DNA of 64,000 nucleotides from Epibacterium ulvae (GTDB lineage Bacteria > Pseudomonadota > Alphaproteobacteria > Rhodobacterales > Rhodobacteraceae): positions 1-64,000 of the forward strand of contig NZ_JAHHIR010000022.1 of assembly GCF_018678075.1 (NCBI RefSeq). The letters are read 5' to 3'. Each line of letters opens with the position of its first letter. The first letter of the stretch is position 1. Under the pieces are notes generated by a model. That model was not told where the DNA came from. It did not search any database and saw only the letters and a program-made list of their open reading frames with translations. Shown here in pieces: positions 27,097 through 37,059 of this stretch. The position numbers were made by a program, and so were the translations under genes.

Positions 27097-28095
27097 ATGA
27101 CGAACCCGGTTCCTTTGGTGGAAATATGGCGCGCAGCTCTGTGTGAATCACTTCATTCTGGCCATGCGGTGGTTTGCGACGCAGCTGGTCAGATCGTGCA
27201 CAGCTGGGGTAATCCAGCGACGGTTATTTACCCGCGAAGCTCCGCAAAAATGCTGCAAGCGCTGCCTTTGGTGACCTCTGGCGCTGCTGCGAAATTTGGG
27301 CTGAACAGCGAACAACTGGCCCTGGCCTGCGCCTCCCACAACGGAGCGAAAATTCACACGGATCGGGTTGGCAAATGGCTGGACCAATTGGGGTTGCAGG
27401 ATGGTGACTTTCGATGTGGTGCCCATATGCCGAAAGATGGCGATGCCCGCGATCACCTGATCAAAACGGATCAAAGCCCATGTCAGTTCCACAACAACTG
27501 CTCCGGTAAACACGCGGGCTTCTTGACACTGGCGCAACATCTTGGTGCCGGTCCAGAATATGTGGAGCCTGACCACCCTGTTCAACAGGCATGTCTGGCC
27601 GCATTCGAAGAGGCGACAGATGCCACAAGCCCCGGATTTGGGATCGACGGCTGCTCTGCCCCGAATTTCGCGACGTCTCTCAAAGGGTTGGCGCGTTCCA
27701 TGGCCTGGTTTGCGTCCGCGCACCATCGACATGATCGCGCCTCTCAGGCAGCAGCGTCGCTGGTTCAGGCAATGACGGCCCATCCCGAACTTGTCGCTGG
27801 AGAGGGGCGCGCCTGTACCGAATTGATGCGCGCCATGGGTGGACGGGTTGCGATCAAAACCGGGGCTGAAGCGGTCTTTGTCGCGATGCTGCCAGAGCAA
27901 CAGCTTGGCATTGCGTTGAAAATCACCGACGGGTCGACGCGGGCCAGTGAATGCGCCATCGCATCCATTCTGGTAAGCCTTGGCGTTTTGGATCCGGCTC
28001 ACCCAGCGGTCGCCAAATTCATGGATGTTCCAATTGTGAACTGGCGCGGAATAAACTGCGGCTCGATTCAACCAGCCGCAGTTTTGAAGTTCTGA
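27097..28095 (+). CDS. L-asparaginase, class 3 (ReAV-type)
   Basis: A 332-residue asparaginase of the asparaginase II family (Rhizobium etli type), unrelated to the E. coli fold. Catalytic-site residues of the ReAV class are seen: Ser48 and Lys51 in 'PRSSAKML', Ser80 in 'CASHNGAK', the zinc-site Cys135 and Lys138 in 'NNCSGKHAG', Cys186 in 'IDGCSAPN', and a lysine near 254 in 'VAIKTGAEAVF'. It should hydrolyse asparagine to aspartate and ammonia. The ATG at 27097 has AAGAGG 6 nt upstream; the frame is open further upstream without similarity. It is a single gene facing the YCII gene. Confidence 0.85.
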   Translation: MTNPVPLVEIWRAALCESLHSGHAVVCDAAGQIVHSWGNPATVIYPRSSAKMLQALPLVTSGAAAKFGLNSEQLALACASHNGAKIHTDRVGKWLDQLGLQDGDFRCGAHMPKDGDARDHLIKTDQSPCQFHNNCSGKHAGFLTLAQHLGAGPEYVEPDHPVQQACLAAFEEATDATSPGFGIDGCSAPNFATSLKGLARSMAWFASAHHRHDRASQAAASLVQAMTAHPELVAGEGRACTELMRAMGGRVAIKTGAEAVFVAMLPEQQLGIALKITDGSTRASECAIASILVSLGVLDPAHPAVAKFMDVPIVNWRGINCGSIQPAAVLKF

Positions 28096-28107
28096 CCCCT
28101 AGAGGAC

Positions 28108-28422
28108 TTACATTTCGTGGATTTCAGCGATTTCGACCGAGCCTGATCCGTCTTTTACCATCGGGCAGCCCTGCGCCATGCGGCAGGCGTCGTCGATCGT
28201 TTCCACGGAAATCACGGTATAGCCGGAAATCGGATTGCTGCCGCCATTGTCGGCCACGCCGCCTTGGCTGACTGTTTTGGACATTCCAACGGGCGCGCCG
28301 GGAATATCCACAATCTCGCCCATCTCAGCGAACCAATCGTTCCACTGCGCCATTACTTTTTCACCCTCTTCGGGGGTCTCGGGTGATTTTCCGCCGTGAT
28401 ACGCAAAAATAAACTGGGGCAT
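28108..28422 (-). CDS. YCII-related (DGPF-type) domain protein
   Basis: A 104-residue small protein with a ferredoxin-like alpha/beta fold expected from the YCII family. 'PQFIFAYHGGKSPETPEEGEKVMAQWNDWF' at the N-terminus and 'GYTVISVETIDDACRMAQGCPMV' are typical. The ATG has AAAGGAGG upstream. Homologues often sit near ECF sigma factor genes, but none is seen here. No function can be assigned. Confidence 0.8.
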   Translation of the reverse strand: MPQFIFAYHGGKSPETPEEGEKVMAQWNDWFAEMGEIVDIPGAPVGMSKTVSQGGVADNGGSNPISGYTVISVETIDDACRMAQGCPMVKDGSGSVEIAEIHEM

Positions 28423-28484
28423 CAAAGCCTCCTTTACTGTCAAAACACACACTACGATGGGGGCAGCCTATCAGAAAACGGGCG

Positions 28485-29243
28485 TTAAAGCATCTCCCAC
28501 AACAGCTTGATCGCGAGGATCAGGGAGGTTGTAACAAGCAACGGTTTGATGAGCCGCGCTCCGATCTTTTGTGCAAGCATGGCGCCACATTGCGCACCGG
28601 CGATTTGGACGGCAGCCATCGCGAGGCCCGTAAACCACCAGGGCGTGGCCACCACCGCAAACACGGTCAATCCACCAAGGTTGGAGGCAAAGTTCAACAA
28701 TTTGGTATGGGCCGTTGCCTTCAAAACGCCGTAACCGGCCAGGCTGACAAAGCCGAGCATGTAGAAACTGCCGGCCCCCGGACCCAACAGCCCGTCATAG
28801 GCTCCACACAAGGGCACAACAGATGCGCCAAAGATCAGCGGTGTCATACGTTTATGGCGGTCTGTGTCATCCAGCCCTTTTTTGACCACAAAAAACAACG
28901 CGATGCCAACAAGGACAACCGGCAGCAACAACCGGATGGTGTCTGTGGGCAGGATTGAGACCAAGAGCGCGCCACACATCGCAGCAGCAAATGCCGCGCT
29001 TGCAGGAAGCGCCTGTTTGCGCAAGTCCACATGGCCGCCGCGCGCATAGGACAAGGCTGCTGTGCCTGCGCCAAACAGCCCTTGCACCTTGTTCGTGGCC
29101 AATGCGGTTACGGGATCGGCGCCGACCAACAGCAATACGGGCATGGTGACGAGCCCACCACCGCCCGCAATGGCGTCGATGAAACCGGCCACAAACCCCG
29201 CTGCGATCAGCAGGGCAAGTAGGTCAAGACTGACTTCGAACAT
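28485..29243 (-). CDS. TSUP-family (TauE/SafE) membrane permease
   Basis: A 252-residue inner-membrane protein with about eight hydrophobic segments and the two family repeats ('[23 protein letters not shown]' and '[20 protein letters not shown]'). Relatives export sulfite or sulfonate-derived anions; the substrate here is unknown. Its start overlaps the stop of serB by one base (TAATG), so the two are co-transcribed and probably coupled, but the link to serine synthesis is not explained. Confidence 0.88.
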   Translation of the reverse strand: MFEVSLDLLALLIAAGFVAGFIDAIAGGGGLVTMPVLLLVGADPVTALATNKVQGLFGAGTAALSYARGGHVDLRKQALPASAAFAAAMCGALLVSILPTDTIRLLLPVVLVGIALFFVVKKGLDDTDRHKRMTPLIFGASVVPLCGAYDGLLGPGAGSFYMLGFVSLAGYGVLKATAHTKLLNFASNLGGLTVFAVVATPWWFTGLAMAAVQIAGAQCGAMLAQKIGARLIKPLLVTTSLILAIKLLWEML

Positions 29244-30118
29244 TAGGCGGCGAAATCTTCGCTGCTATACCCTTGAATATAAAGGAGCGCGGTGAGGTCG
29301 CTGTGGTTGATGCGGATGTCGCATTCGGCGGCAACCGAAGGTTTGGCATGAAGCGCAACACCGGCACCGGCGCGCCCCAGCATGCCCAAATCATTGGCGC
29401 CATCACCCACCGCAATCACGTCCTGTTCGGTAATGCCAAGGCGTTCGGTGATCTGCTCCAAAGCTTCGACCTTGGCTTGTCGGCCCAGAATTGGCCGCCC
29501 AACGTCACCGGTGAGCTTGCCATCGGCGGTGATCAGCGTGTTGGCGCGGTTCTCGTCAAAGCCCAGTTCAGCAGCCACTTTGGCTGTGAAGGCCGTAAAG
29601 CCGCCGGAAACGAGTGCAGCATATGCGCCGTTTGCCTTCATCGTCGCCAACAGGGTTTTACCGCCGGGCATGAGTGTGATCCGTGTGTCGAGCACTTGGC
29701 CAATGACCGCTTCGGGCAGATCCTTCAGCAGGCCTACACGTTCTGTCAGCGCGCCTTCGAAGTCCAGCTCGCCGTTCATGGCGCGGGCAGTGATGTCTTT
29801 GACCCGTTCGCCGACGCCGGCTTCGTCGGCCAGCTCGTCGATGCATTCCTGCTGGATCATGGTGGAATCCATATCCGCCAGCAGCATTTTTTTCTTACGC
29901 CCTTCAAGGGGTTGCGTCACCAGGTCGATGCCCATTCCCTGAAGATCCGACCAGACGTCCCACCGGTTTTCCGGAATGTCAGCATGGGTGAATTCCAGCG
30001 CCACACCTTGGTTCAGCCAGACGATATCGCCGCCGCCCCAAGCGTTGCGCAGCGACTCAGCGAGCGCCGGTTCCACAGACGGAGAAGACGGGTTGCACAG
30101 CAGGGTGGTGACATACAT
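29243..30118 (-). CDS. serB: Phosphoserine phosphatase
   Basis: A 291-residue HAD-family enzyme that performs the last step of L-serine synthesis. The nucleophile is the first aspartate in '[20 protein letters not shown]'. 'LVSGGFTAF' supplies motif II, and '[25 protein letters not shown]' motif III. An N-terminal regulatory-like region of about 80 residues precedes it. It is divergent from serC-serA, so the three phosphorylated-pathway genes are clustered. Confidence 0.93.
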   Translation of the reverse strand: MYVTTLLCNPSSPSVEPALAESLRNAWGGGDIVWLNQGVALEFTHADIPENRWDVWSDLQGMGIDLVTQPLEGRKKKMLLADMDSTMIQQECIDELADEAGVGERVKDITARAMNGELDFEGALTERVGLLKDLPEAVIGQVLDTRITLMPGGKTLLATMKANGAYAALVSGGFTAFTAKVAAELGFDENRANTLITADGKLTGDVGRPILGRQAKVEALEQITERLGITEQDVIAVGDGANDLGMLGRAGAGVALHAKPSVAAECDIRINHSDLTALLYIQGYSSEDFAA

Positions 30119-30385
30119 GGGGTGCGCGTCCTTTGCGGTGATTCTGCCCGACTCATAAACAGAGGCGGCAATTGGAACCAGCCCCGTTTGTGTACTTGGT
30201 ACAAGGTTTGTATCCGGTCGCGGATGCGCGAAAGTTTCCTAAAGGCGAAATTTTACGTCGCAATTGGAAATAGAATAGCCGGAAATGGGCGATTTTCCCT
30301 ATTGCTGATTTTCGCGCCGCTCTCTATCTCGGTCGGCGGGACACCTCTCCCCAACGAGAGGCACTTATCTGGAAGGGTAGCATCA
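30119..30385 (+). promoter_or_regulatory. Leader of serC with structured element (candidate serC RNA motif)
   Basis: This stretch between divergent serB and serC has no gene. Near the serC start are two adjacent hairpins: CGCCG (30315-30319) with CGGCG (30334-30338), and CCTCTC-CCCAAC-GAGAGG (30344-30361), followed by the SD GGAAGG. A serC RNA motif is described upstream of serC in alphaproteobacteria, and position and form fit; I cannot confirm it against the Rfam model from memory. Confidence 0.45.
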
Positions 30386-31531
30386 ATGGCTATTTCTCAA
30401 CCGGCAACGCGGCCGGCTAACCCGCGTTTTTCCTCTGGCCCCTGTGCCAAACCCCCCGTTTTTGAACTGTCCAAACTCGCCGACGCGCCTCTTGGCCGTT
30501 CGCATCGTGCCGCCGTTGGCAAAGCCAAACTGAAAGCCGCGATCGAAGAAACCCGCGAGATCCTGGGCATTCCGGCTGACTACAAGATTGGCATCGTGCC
30601 TGCGTCCGACACCGGCGCAGTTGAAATGGCGATGTGGAACCTCTTGGGCGAACGCAAGGTTGAGATGGTCGCCTGGGAAAGCTTTGGCGCTGGCTGGGTC
30701 ACTGACGTTGTCAAACAGCTGAAAATCGATGCCGAAGTCAAAACCGCTGAATATGGCGAAATCGTCGACATGGCGTCTATTGATCCAAAGAACGATGTTG
30801 TCTTTACCTGGAACGGCACCACCTCGGGCGTACGTGTTCCCAATGGCGACTGGATTGCCGACGACCGCGAAGGTCTGACCATCTGTGACGCGACCTCTGC
30901 GGCCTTTGCGCAGGATCTGCCCTGGAACAAGCTGGATGTGACCACATTCTCTTGGCAAAAAGTTCTCGGCGGCGAAGCGGCTCACGGCATGATCGTGCTG
31001 GGCCCGCGCGCAGTTGAGCGTCTGGAAAGCTACACACCCGCATGGCCGCTGCCGAAAATCTTCCGCCTGACCAAAGGTGGCAAGTTGATCGACGGTATCT
31101 TCTCGGGTGCAACCATCAACACGCCGTCGATGCTGGCGGTTGAGGACTATCTGGTCGCGCTGGAATGGGCGCGTTCCGTAGGTGGTCTGCAAGGTCTGAT
31201 CGCACGCGCTGATGCAAACGCCAAGGCCGTGTTTGATTTCTGCGACGCCAATGATTGGATTGCCAACCTGGCCGCTGATGACGCGACACGGTCCAACACC
31301 TCTGTTTGTCTCAAGTTCACCGACGCCCGCATCAACGATGGCGCGGCTTTTGCCAAAGCTGTTGCAAAACGTCTGGAAGCCGAAGACGTCGCGCTTGACG
31401 TTGGTGCCTATCGTGACGCGCCTGCGGGTCTGCGGATCTGGTGTGGTGGCACGGTTGAAACGGCTGATCTGGACGCCATGCTGCCGTGGCTCGCCTGGGC
31501 CTTTGAGGCTGAGATCGAAGCGCAAGCTTAA
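30386..31531 (+). CDS. serC: Phosphoserine aminotransferase
   Basis: A 381-residue PLP enzyme that converts 3-phosphohydroxypyruvate and glutamate to phosphoserine. '[11 protein letters not shown]' at the N-terminus, '[13 protein letters not shown]' and the cofactor lysine in '[17 protein letters not shown]' are typical of the alphaproteobacterial SerC group. The ATG at 30386 has GGAAGG at 30371-30376; the frame is open far upstream through the serB region without similarity. serA follows 69 nt later. Confidence 0.94.
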   Translation: MAISQPATRPANPRFSSGPCAKPPVFELSKLADAPLGRSHRAAVGKAKLKAAIEETREILGIPADYKIGIVPASDTGAVEMAMWNLLGERKVEMVAWESFGAGWVTDVVKQLKIDAEVKTAEYGEIVDMASIDPKNDVVFTWNGTTSGVRVPNGDWIADDREGLTICDATSAAFAQDLPWNKLDVTTFSWQKVLGGEAAHGMIVLGPRAVERLESYTPAWPLPKIFRLTKGGKLIDGIFSGATINTPSMLAVEDYLVALEWARSVGGLQGLIARADANAKAVFDFCDANDWIANLAADDATRSNTSVCLKFTDARINDGAAFAKAVAKRLEAEDVALDVGAYRDAPAGLRIWCGGTVETADLDAMLPWLAWAFEAEIEAQA

Positions 31532-31600
31532 GAACATCTGATTTGGGTGCGCGTTCGGCGCGCGCCCTCCCGCACCCCATTTATTGAAGGACCCAAACCC

Positions 31601-33196
31601 ATGGCTCCCAAAGTACTCGTCTCCGATAAACTGTCTGAAACCGCCGTCCAGATCTTCCGTGATCGTGGCATCGACGTGGACTTCCTGCCCGAGCTGGGCA
31701 AAGACAAAGATAAACTGGCCGAAGTGATCGGTCAATACGACGGTCTGGCGATCCGCTCCGCTACCAAAGTGACCCCGACCATTCTGGAAGCCGCCACCAA
31801 CCTCAAAGTTGTTGGCCGCGCCGGTATCGGCACCGATAACGTGGACAAAGAAGCGTCCTCGAAAAAAGGTGTGATCGTCATGAACACGCCGTTTGGCAAC
31901 ATGATCACCACAGCCGAACATGCGATTGCGATGATGTTCGCCGTTGCGCGCCAGATCCCGGAAGCGTCGGAATCGACCCATGCCGGTAAATGGGAAAAGT
32001 CCAAATTCATGGGCGTTGAGCTGACCAACAAAACGCTGGGCGTTATTGGTGCGGGCAACATCGGTGGCATCGTCTGTGATCGCGCCCGTGGTCTGAAAAT
32101 GAAAGTTGTCGCGTTCGACCCCTTCCTGTCGGAAGAGAAGGCCGAAAAGATGCAGGTCGAAAAGGTTGAGCTGGACGAGCTGCTGACGCGCGCGGACTTC
32201 ATCACGCTGCACGTGCCTTTCACTGAAGGCACCAAGAACATCCTCTCCGCTGAAAACCTGGCCAAAACCAAAAAAGGCGTGCGGATCATCAACTGTGCCC
32301 GCGGCGGTCTGGTTGACGAAGAAGCGCTGGCTGAGCTGTTGAAATCTGGCCATGTTGCCGGTGCGGCGTTTGACGTGTTCAAAGAAGAGCCCGCCAAAGA
32401 GAACGCGCTGTTCAACCTGCCCAACGTTGTCTGCACCCCGCACCTGGGCGCCGCAACCACCGAAGCGCAAGAAAACGTGGCGCTGCAAGTTGCCGAGCAG
32501 ATGTCCAACTATCTACTGACCGGCGCTGTTGAAAACGCGCTGAACATGCCATCTGTGACCGCCGAAGAAGCCAAAGTCATGGGGCCGTGGATCAAACTGG
32601 CCGATCACTTGGGTGCATTTGCCGGTCAGATGACCGACGAGCCCATCGAAGCGATCAACATCTGCTACGATGGTGTTGTCTCTGACATGAATCTCGAAGC
32701 GCTGAATTGCTCGGTGATCGCGGGCATCCTGAAAAAGGCAAACCCGGACGTGAACATGGTTTCCGCACCGGTCATTGCAAAAGAGCGTGGCATTCAGATC
32801 TCGACCACCACTCAGGACAAGACCGGCTCGTTTGATGGCTACATCAAAGTCACCGTTGTGACCTCCAAGCGTGAACGTTCGGTTGCGGGCACTGTGTTCT
32901 CGGATGGCAAGCCTCGTTTCATCCAGATCAAAGGCATCAATATCGACGCCGAAGTTGGCGCCAACATGCTCTACACCACCAACAAAGACGTGCCGGGCAT
33001 CATCGGGACATTGGGTGGCACCCTGGGCGGCATGGACGTGAACATCGCGAACTTTACCCTGGGTCGTTCCGATGTTGGCGGCGAAGCGATTGCTCTGCTT
33101 TATGTCGACGGCCCGGTTTCTGTTGAAGCCCGCGCCAAGCTGGCAGAGACCGGCATGTTCACTCAGGTGAAGCCGCTGGCATTCGACGTTGCCTAA
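31601..33196 (+). CDS. serA: D-3-phosphoglycerate dehydrogenase
   Basis: A 531-residue NAD-dependent enzyme that begins serine synthesis. The nucleotide-binding motif 'LGVIGAGNIGGIVCDRARGLKM' is followed by 'NCARGGLVDEEAL' and the catalytic histidine region 'VCTPHLGAATTEAQ'. The C-terminal part contains the intervening ASB-like domain and an ACT domain ('NMLYTTNKDVPGIIGTLGGTL'), the long SerA form, which may be regulated by serine. The start at 31601 matches the family. It is the second gene of the serC-serA operon. Confidence 0.96.
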   Translation: MAPKVLVSDKLSETAVQIFRDRGIDVDFLPELGKDKDKLAEVIGQYDGLAIRSATKVTPTILEAATNLKVVGRAGIGTDNVDKEASSKKGVIVMNTPFGNMITTAEHAIAMMFAVARQIPEASESTHAGKWEKSKFMGVELTNKTLGVIGAGNIGGIVCDRARGLKMKVVAFDPFLSEEKAEKMQVEKVELDELLTRADFITLHVPFTEGTKNILSAENLAKTKKGVRIINCARGGLVDEEALAELLKSGHVAGAAFDVFKEEPAKENALFNLPNVVCTPHLGAATTEAQENVALQVAEQMSNYLLTGAVENALNMPSVTAEEAKVMGPWIKLADHLGAFAGQMTDEPIEAINICYDGVVSDMNLEALNCSVIAGILKKANPDVNMVSAPVIAKERGIQISTTTQDKTGSFDGYIKVTVVTSKRERSVAGTVFSDGKPRFIQIKGINIDAEVGANMLYTTNKDVPGIIGTLGGTLGGMDVNIANFTLGRSDVGGEAIALLYVDGPVSVEARAKLAETGMFTQVKPLAFDVA

Positions 33197-33222
33197 CGCA
33201 GCCGCTTGGAATGCTTAATTCA

Positions 33223-33250
33223 AAGGCCACCCTTTGGGGTGGTCTTTTTC
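33223..33250 (+). terminator. Rho-independent terminator after serA
   Basis: AAGGCCACCC-TTTG-GGGTGGTCTT followed by TTT, 27 nt after the stop codon. Confidence 0.88.
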
Positions 33251-33356
33251 ATTCAGGGTTTAACGGCGGCTTTTGGTGTAATCGCTGATAGCGTCTTGTT
33301 ACCAATGGCCTGTATGTGTGTTACCGAATGATTGATTTTTAAGAAGGGAATTTGTG

Positions 33357-34082
33357 ATGTCTGAGACGATTTACGCAATGGGGGATATCCATGGCCAAAT
33401 TCAGATGTTGCACGAGGCACTTGCGTGGATTGAGGCCGACGGCGGCCCCGACGCGCAGATCGTGTTTCTGGGCGATTACGTTGACCGGGGGCCTGACAGT
33501 CGTGGCGTGATCGATGTCCTGAAATCAGGCATCGACGCGGGCCGCAATTGGACCGCGCTCAAGGGCAACCACGACCGCCTGTTTGAATGGTTCATGGAAG
33601 ACTCGCCGCGTCTCGACCCGATTTTGAAGGCGAAATACACTTGGGTGAGCCCGCCTTTGGGTGGAGACACAACGCTGGCCTCTTATGGCATCGAAGGTGC
33701 GGCCGACACACCGTTGGGCGTGTTGCACCCCGCCGCGCAGGAAGCGGTGCCTGCCGAACACCTCGACTTTCTCAAGTCGTTGAAGACCTATTACCAATTC
33801 GGCGACTACCTGTTTGTTCACGCAGGGATTCGTCCCAATGTCGCGCTGGAAGATCAGGCGGAAGACGATTTCCTGTGGATCCGTGAGCCCTACCTCAGCT
33901 ACGCCGACCCGCATCCCTGGACCGTTGTGCACGGCCATACCGCGCTTGAGGCGCCGCAGGACTATGGGAACCGGATCAACCTGGACAGCGGTGCAGGCTA
34001 TGGTCGCCCGCTGTCGGTTGCCGTTTGTGAAGGTGCCGAGGTCAGCTGGCTAACCCAGGACGGGCGCATCAAGGTCCGCTGA
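33357..34082 (+). CDS. Metallophosphoesterase, serine/threonine phosphatase-like
   Basis: A 241-residue calcineurin-like phosphoesterase. The metal-binding motifs are in order: 'GDIHGQ' (residues about 8-13), '[12 protein letters not shown]', 'GNHD' and later histidines in 'FVHAGIRP' and '[10 protein letters not shown]'. This resembles PrpA/bacterial protein phosphatase 1-like enzymes. Either the ATG at 33357 or the GTG three bases earlier could start it; AGAAGGGA precedes both. The last 33 bases overlap the 3' end of tdh on the opposite strand. The substrate is unknown. Confidence 0.85.
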   Translation: MSETIYAMGDIHGQIQMLHEALAWIEADGGPDAQIVFLGDYVDRGPDSRGVIDVLKSGIDAGRNWTALKGNHDRLFEWFMEDSPRLDPILKAKYTWVSPPLGGDTTLASYGIEGAADTPLGVLHPAAQEAVPAEHLDFLKSLKTYYQFGDYLFVHAGIRPNVALEDQAEDDFLWIREPYLSYADPHPWTVVHGHTALEAPQDYGNRINLDSGAGYGRPLSVAVCEGAEVSWLTQDGRIKVR

Positions 34083-35135
34083 TCTTTTGGCGGTCCAGTC
34101 CAGAACAACCTTGCCGGATCGCCCAGATTTCATCGCCGCAAAACCTTGCTCAAAATCTCCGACCGGAAAACGGTCGGTGATCACCCGGCTCACATCCAGA
34201 CCGTTTTGCAGCATGGCGATCATTTTATACCAGGTCTCAAACATCTCGCGGCCATAGACCCCTTTGATCGTTATCGCCTTGAACACGATGCGCGACCAAT
34301 CGACTGGGGATTTTCCGGGCGGAATGCCGAGCAATGCGATCTTGCCGCCCATCACGATGGCTTCAACCATCTGATCCAGCGCGATTTGGTTGCCCGACAT
34401 CTCAAGCCCAACGTCAAACCCTTGGCTCAAACCCAGCTCATGGATGACGTCGTTCAGGTCTTCTTGACCAATATCGACAGGACGGACCGTTGGAACCACA
34501 TGCTCCGCCAGGGCCAGCCGGTCCGAGTTGATGTCGGTGATGACCACATTGCGCGCGCCCGCATGACGCGCCACCGCCGCGGCCATGATCCCAATCGGCC
34601 CGGCCCCCGTGATCAACACGTCCTCGCCCAACAAATCAAAGCTCAGCGCGGTGTGCACCGCATTGCCAAGCGGATCCAAAATCGCACCGATTTCATCCGG
34701 GATGTCATCAGGTAGAGGCACGACGTTAAAGGCCGGCAGGCGCAAATATTGGGCAAACGCCCCTTGCACGTTTACGCCGATACCCCGCGTGCCGGGATCC
34801 AGGTGAAATTTTCCCGCGCGCGATTGGCGACTGTCGTGTTCGATCAAATGACCTTCGCCGGAACACCGCTGGCCTACCTCAAGACCGGTGACATCTTTGC
34901 CGATCTCAACAATCTCGCCCGCAAACTCATGGCCGGTGATCATTGGAACCGGCACCGTCGCTGATGCCCAGTCGTCCCAATTCCAGATATGAATGTCAGT
35001 GCCGCAGATCCCGGTTGTGTTGACCTTGATCAGCACCTCATCCGCGCCGATCTCGGGCACCGGGGCCTGCACCATCCACAAGCCTTCTTTGGGATGTGAC
35101 TTTTCCAGCGCTTTCATCGTGTTTGGGTGCATCAT
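34050..35135 (-). CDS. tdh: L-threonine 3-dehydrogenase
   Basis: A 361-residue medium-chain dehydrogenase that oxidises threonine to 2-amino-3-ketobutyrate. Catalytic zinc residues are present in '[15 protein letters not shown]' and 'GHEFAGEI', and the NAD-binding motif in '[20 protein letters not shown]'. The lobe that carries four structural-zinc cysteines in E. coli Tdh here reads '[20 protein letters not shown]' and has none, so the structural zinc is probably absent. The start overlaps the stop of kbl (ATGA). A 14-residue C-terminal extension overlaps the phosphatase gene. A relative with another secondary-alcohol substrate is possible but the kbl partner argues for threonine. Confidence 0.9.
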   Translation of the reverse strand: MMHPNTMKALEKSHPKEGLWMVQAPVPEIGADEVLIKVNTTGICGTDIHIWNWDDWASATVPVPMITGHEFAGEIVEIGKDVTGLEVGQRCSGEGHLIEHDSRQSRAGKFHLDPGTRGIGVNVQGAFAQYLRLPAFNVVPLPDDIPDEIGAILDPLGNAVHTALSFDLLGEDVLITGAGPIGIMAAAVARHAGARNVVITDINSDRLALAEHVVPTVRPVDIGQEDLNDVIHELGLSQGFDVGLEMSGNQIALDQMVEAIVMGGKIALLGIPPGKSPVDWSRIVFKAITIKGVYGREMFETWYKMIAMLQNGLDVSRVITDRFPVGDFEQGFAAMKSGRSGKVVLDWTAKRSADLDAPVLG

Positions 35136-36316
35136 ATCACCCCGCAGGCCTTGCCGGCCGTCTCAAACGCCACCAATGCCCGTTCCAGTTCGGACCGCGT
35201 CAACGCGGCGTTCATCTGGGTGCGAATACGGGCCTGACCGCGCGGAACCACTGGGAAGAAAAAGCCGGAAACATAGACACCTTCGTCGAACAGTTTTGCG
35301 GCCATATCCTGCGCAAGCTGCGCCTCGCCCAGCATCACAGGAATGATCGGGTGTTCTCCCGGCAACAGTTCAAACCCGAGGCTTTCCAACCCATCACGCC
35401 AAAACTTAGCGTTTTCAAACAACTGCGCGCGCAGCGTGTCGCCTTCTTCGACCAATCGGATGGCTTCCAACCCGGCGGCAACAATTGCCGGTGGCAGTGA
35501 ATTCGAAAACAGGTAGGGGCGCGCACGCTGGCGCAACAGATCCACAACGGGCTGCGGTCCGGCAATGTAGCCGCCAATGGCACCGCCCAGTGCTTTGCCC
35601 AAAGTGCCGGTCAGAATATCGATATCGACCCCAAAGTGATCCGGCGTCCCAGCACCCTTTGGCCCCATAAAACCCGTCGCATGACAATCATCCACCATAA
35701 CCACAGCGTCATACGTGTCGGCCAGAGCGCGGATGTCGGGCAGATTGGCCAGATAGCCATCCATGGAGAACACGCCATCGGTCGCAATCATGATATGGCG
35801 CGCACCCTTTGCACGTGCCTCCTTCAGTTTGGCTTCCAGATCATTCATGTCGTTGTTTGCATAACGATAGCGTTGCGCCTTGCACAGACGCACCCCATCG
35901 ATGATCGAGGCATGGTTCAAACTGTCCGAGATGATCGCGTCGTCTGCGGTCAGCAGCGGTTCAAACAGGCCACCATTGGCGTCAAAACAGGCGGCAAACA
36001 GGATGGAATCATCCTTGCCCAGAAACTGCGCCAGCCTCTGTTCCAACGTGCGGTGAATGTCCTGCGTGCCACAGATGAACCGGACCGAGGCCATGCCAAA
36101 CCCTTTGGGTTCCATCGCACCTTGGGCGGCGGCAATCAGGTCGGGATGGTCCGCAAGCCCCAGATAATTGTTTGCACATAGGTTGATAACCGCGCGGTCG
36201 CCGACCTGGATCTCTCCTGCCTGAGGTGAGGTGATCATACGTTCGCGTTTATAAAGCCCGTCCGCTTCAATCTGATGGAGGGTCTCGGTGAGGTGATTCA
36301 GGAAATCTTGGGACAT
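35132..36316 (-). CDS. kbl: Glycine C-acetyltransferase (2-amino-3-ketobutyrate CoA ligase)
   Basis: A 394-residue PLP enzyme of the alpha-oxoamine synthase family. It cleaves 2-amino-3-ketobutyrate with CoA to glycine and acetyl-CoA, following Tdh. '[15 protein letters not shown]', '[23 protein letters not shown]' and the lysine in '[20 protein letters not shown]' are characteristic. It is the first gene of the kbl-tdh operon and lies downstream of an XRE-cupin regulator gene on the same strand. Confidence 0.94.
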   Translation of the reverse strand: MSQDFLNHLTETLHQIEADGLYKRERMITSPQAGEIQVGDRAVINLCANNYLGLADHPDLIAAAQGAMEPKGFGMASVRFICGTQDIHRTLEQRLAQFLGKDDSILFAACFDANGGLFEPLLTADDAIISDSLNHASIIDGVRLCKAQRYRYANNDMNDLEAKLKEARAKGARHIMIATDGVFSMDGYLANLPDIRALADTYDAVVMVDDCHATGFMGPKGAGTPDHFGVDIDILTGTLGKALGGAIGGYIAGPQPVVDLLRQRARPYLFSNSLPPAIVAAGLEAIRLVEEGDTLRAQLFENAKFWRDGLESLGFELLPGEHPIIPVMLGEAQLAQDMAAKLFDEGVYVSGFFFPVVPRGQARIRTQMNAALTRSELERALVAFETAGKACGVI

Positions 36317-36452
36317 GGCAGAGCTCCGCTGTGATGAGGAATTCTGTCATACTGGACGAGCGTCCGTAAAGAGGGAAGTTTTCAATAATGGAAAAGTGTC
36401 TGCTATAACGGATTTTAAGCGCGAGCGAATGTCGACCTACCATTGGCCCAGT
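36317..36452 (-). promoter_or_regulatory. kbl-tdh promoter region with candidate operators
   Basis: The 11-mer GTCATACTGGA (36346-36356) recurs at 37015-37025 across the start codon of the adjacent XRE-cupin gene. Next to it is the inverted repeat GGACG-AG-CGTCC (36354-36365), and further along TTTTC-AATAAT-GGAAAA. These could be sites for the regulator encoded immediately upstream. Confidence 0.4.
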
Positions 36453-37019
36453 TCAGCCGTTTTTTACAATCAGGAAAACCCGCGCATCGGCGTTGATTGC
36501 GGCAATCGTATGCGGGACGTCTGCCGCGTAGCGCGCTGTATCTCCGGTTCTGAGCGTTTCTTCAACGCTGCCGGAATTCAACAGAATCTCACCCTCCAAA
36601 ACAGTCACCTGTTCACGGGTGCCAACCGAATGAGGCTGGCTGATCAACGCGCCGCCGGTTGAGATCGAAATATCATAAACCTCATGCCCGCCTGCATCTT
36701 CTGGCGGAGACAGGATCATGATCCGGCAGCCTTGGCCCATGTTTTGAATGACGGGGACGTCGGCTGCGCGCAATACGTCAATCCGGTCTTGCTTGTTGGC
36801 GGCCTCCAGAAGCCCTGCGAAATCCACCTGCAAGGCACGTGTCAAATTCCACAGGGTCGCGATTGTGGGGCTGGATTCGCCGCGTTCAATCTGGCTGACC
36901 ATAGACCGGCTCACGCCAGATAGATTGGCCACAGCTTCCAGGGACAACCCTTGCGCCCGCCGCGCGTCTTTGAGGCGGGCGGGCAGGAGGTGCAGAATAT
37001 CGTCAGCGTGTTCCGTCAT
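36453..37019 (-). CDS. XRE-family regulator with C-terminal cupin domain
   Basis: A 188-residue regulator. The helix-turn-helix occupies about residues 11-65 ('LKDARRAQGLSLEAVANLSGVS', 'MVSQIERGESSPTIATLWNLTRALQ'). A cupin sensor domain follows ('ISQPHSVGTREQVTVLEGEILL', 'DTARYAADVPHTIAAINADA'). The gene sits directly upstream of kbl-tdh, so it probably controls threonine degradation; the ligand is unknown. A shared 11-mer at its own start and before kbl supports autoregulation. Confidence 0.87.
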   Translation of the reverse strand: MTEHADDILHLLPARLKDARRAQGLSLEAVANLSGVSRSMVSQIERGESSPTIATLWNLTRALQVDFAGLLEAANKQDRIDVLRAADVPVIQNMGQGCRIMILSPPEDAGGHEVYDISISTGGALISQPHSVGTREQVTVLEGEILLNSGSVEETLRTGDTARYAADVPHTIAAINADARVFLIVKNG

Positions 37020-37059
37020 ACTGGAAACTTTCTAGGCAACACCGGCAGAAGTCAAATCG

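Noticed and set aside
30383-32488. A 701-codon minus-strand frame across serC and serA
   Set aside because: It covers two certain genes and the gap between them, has composition typical of an antisense shadow and no recognisable motif.
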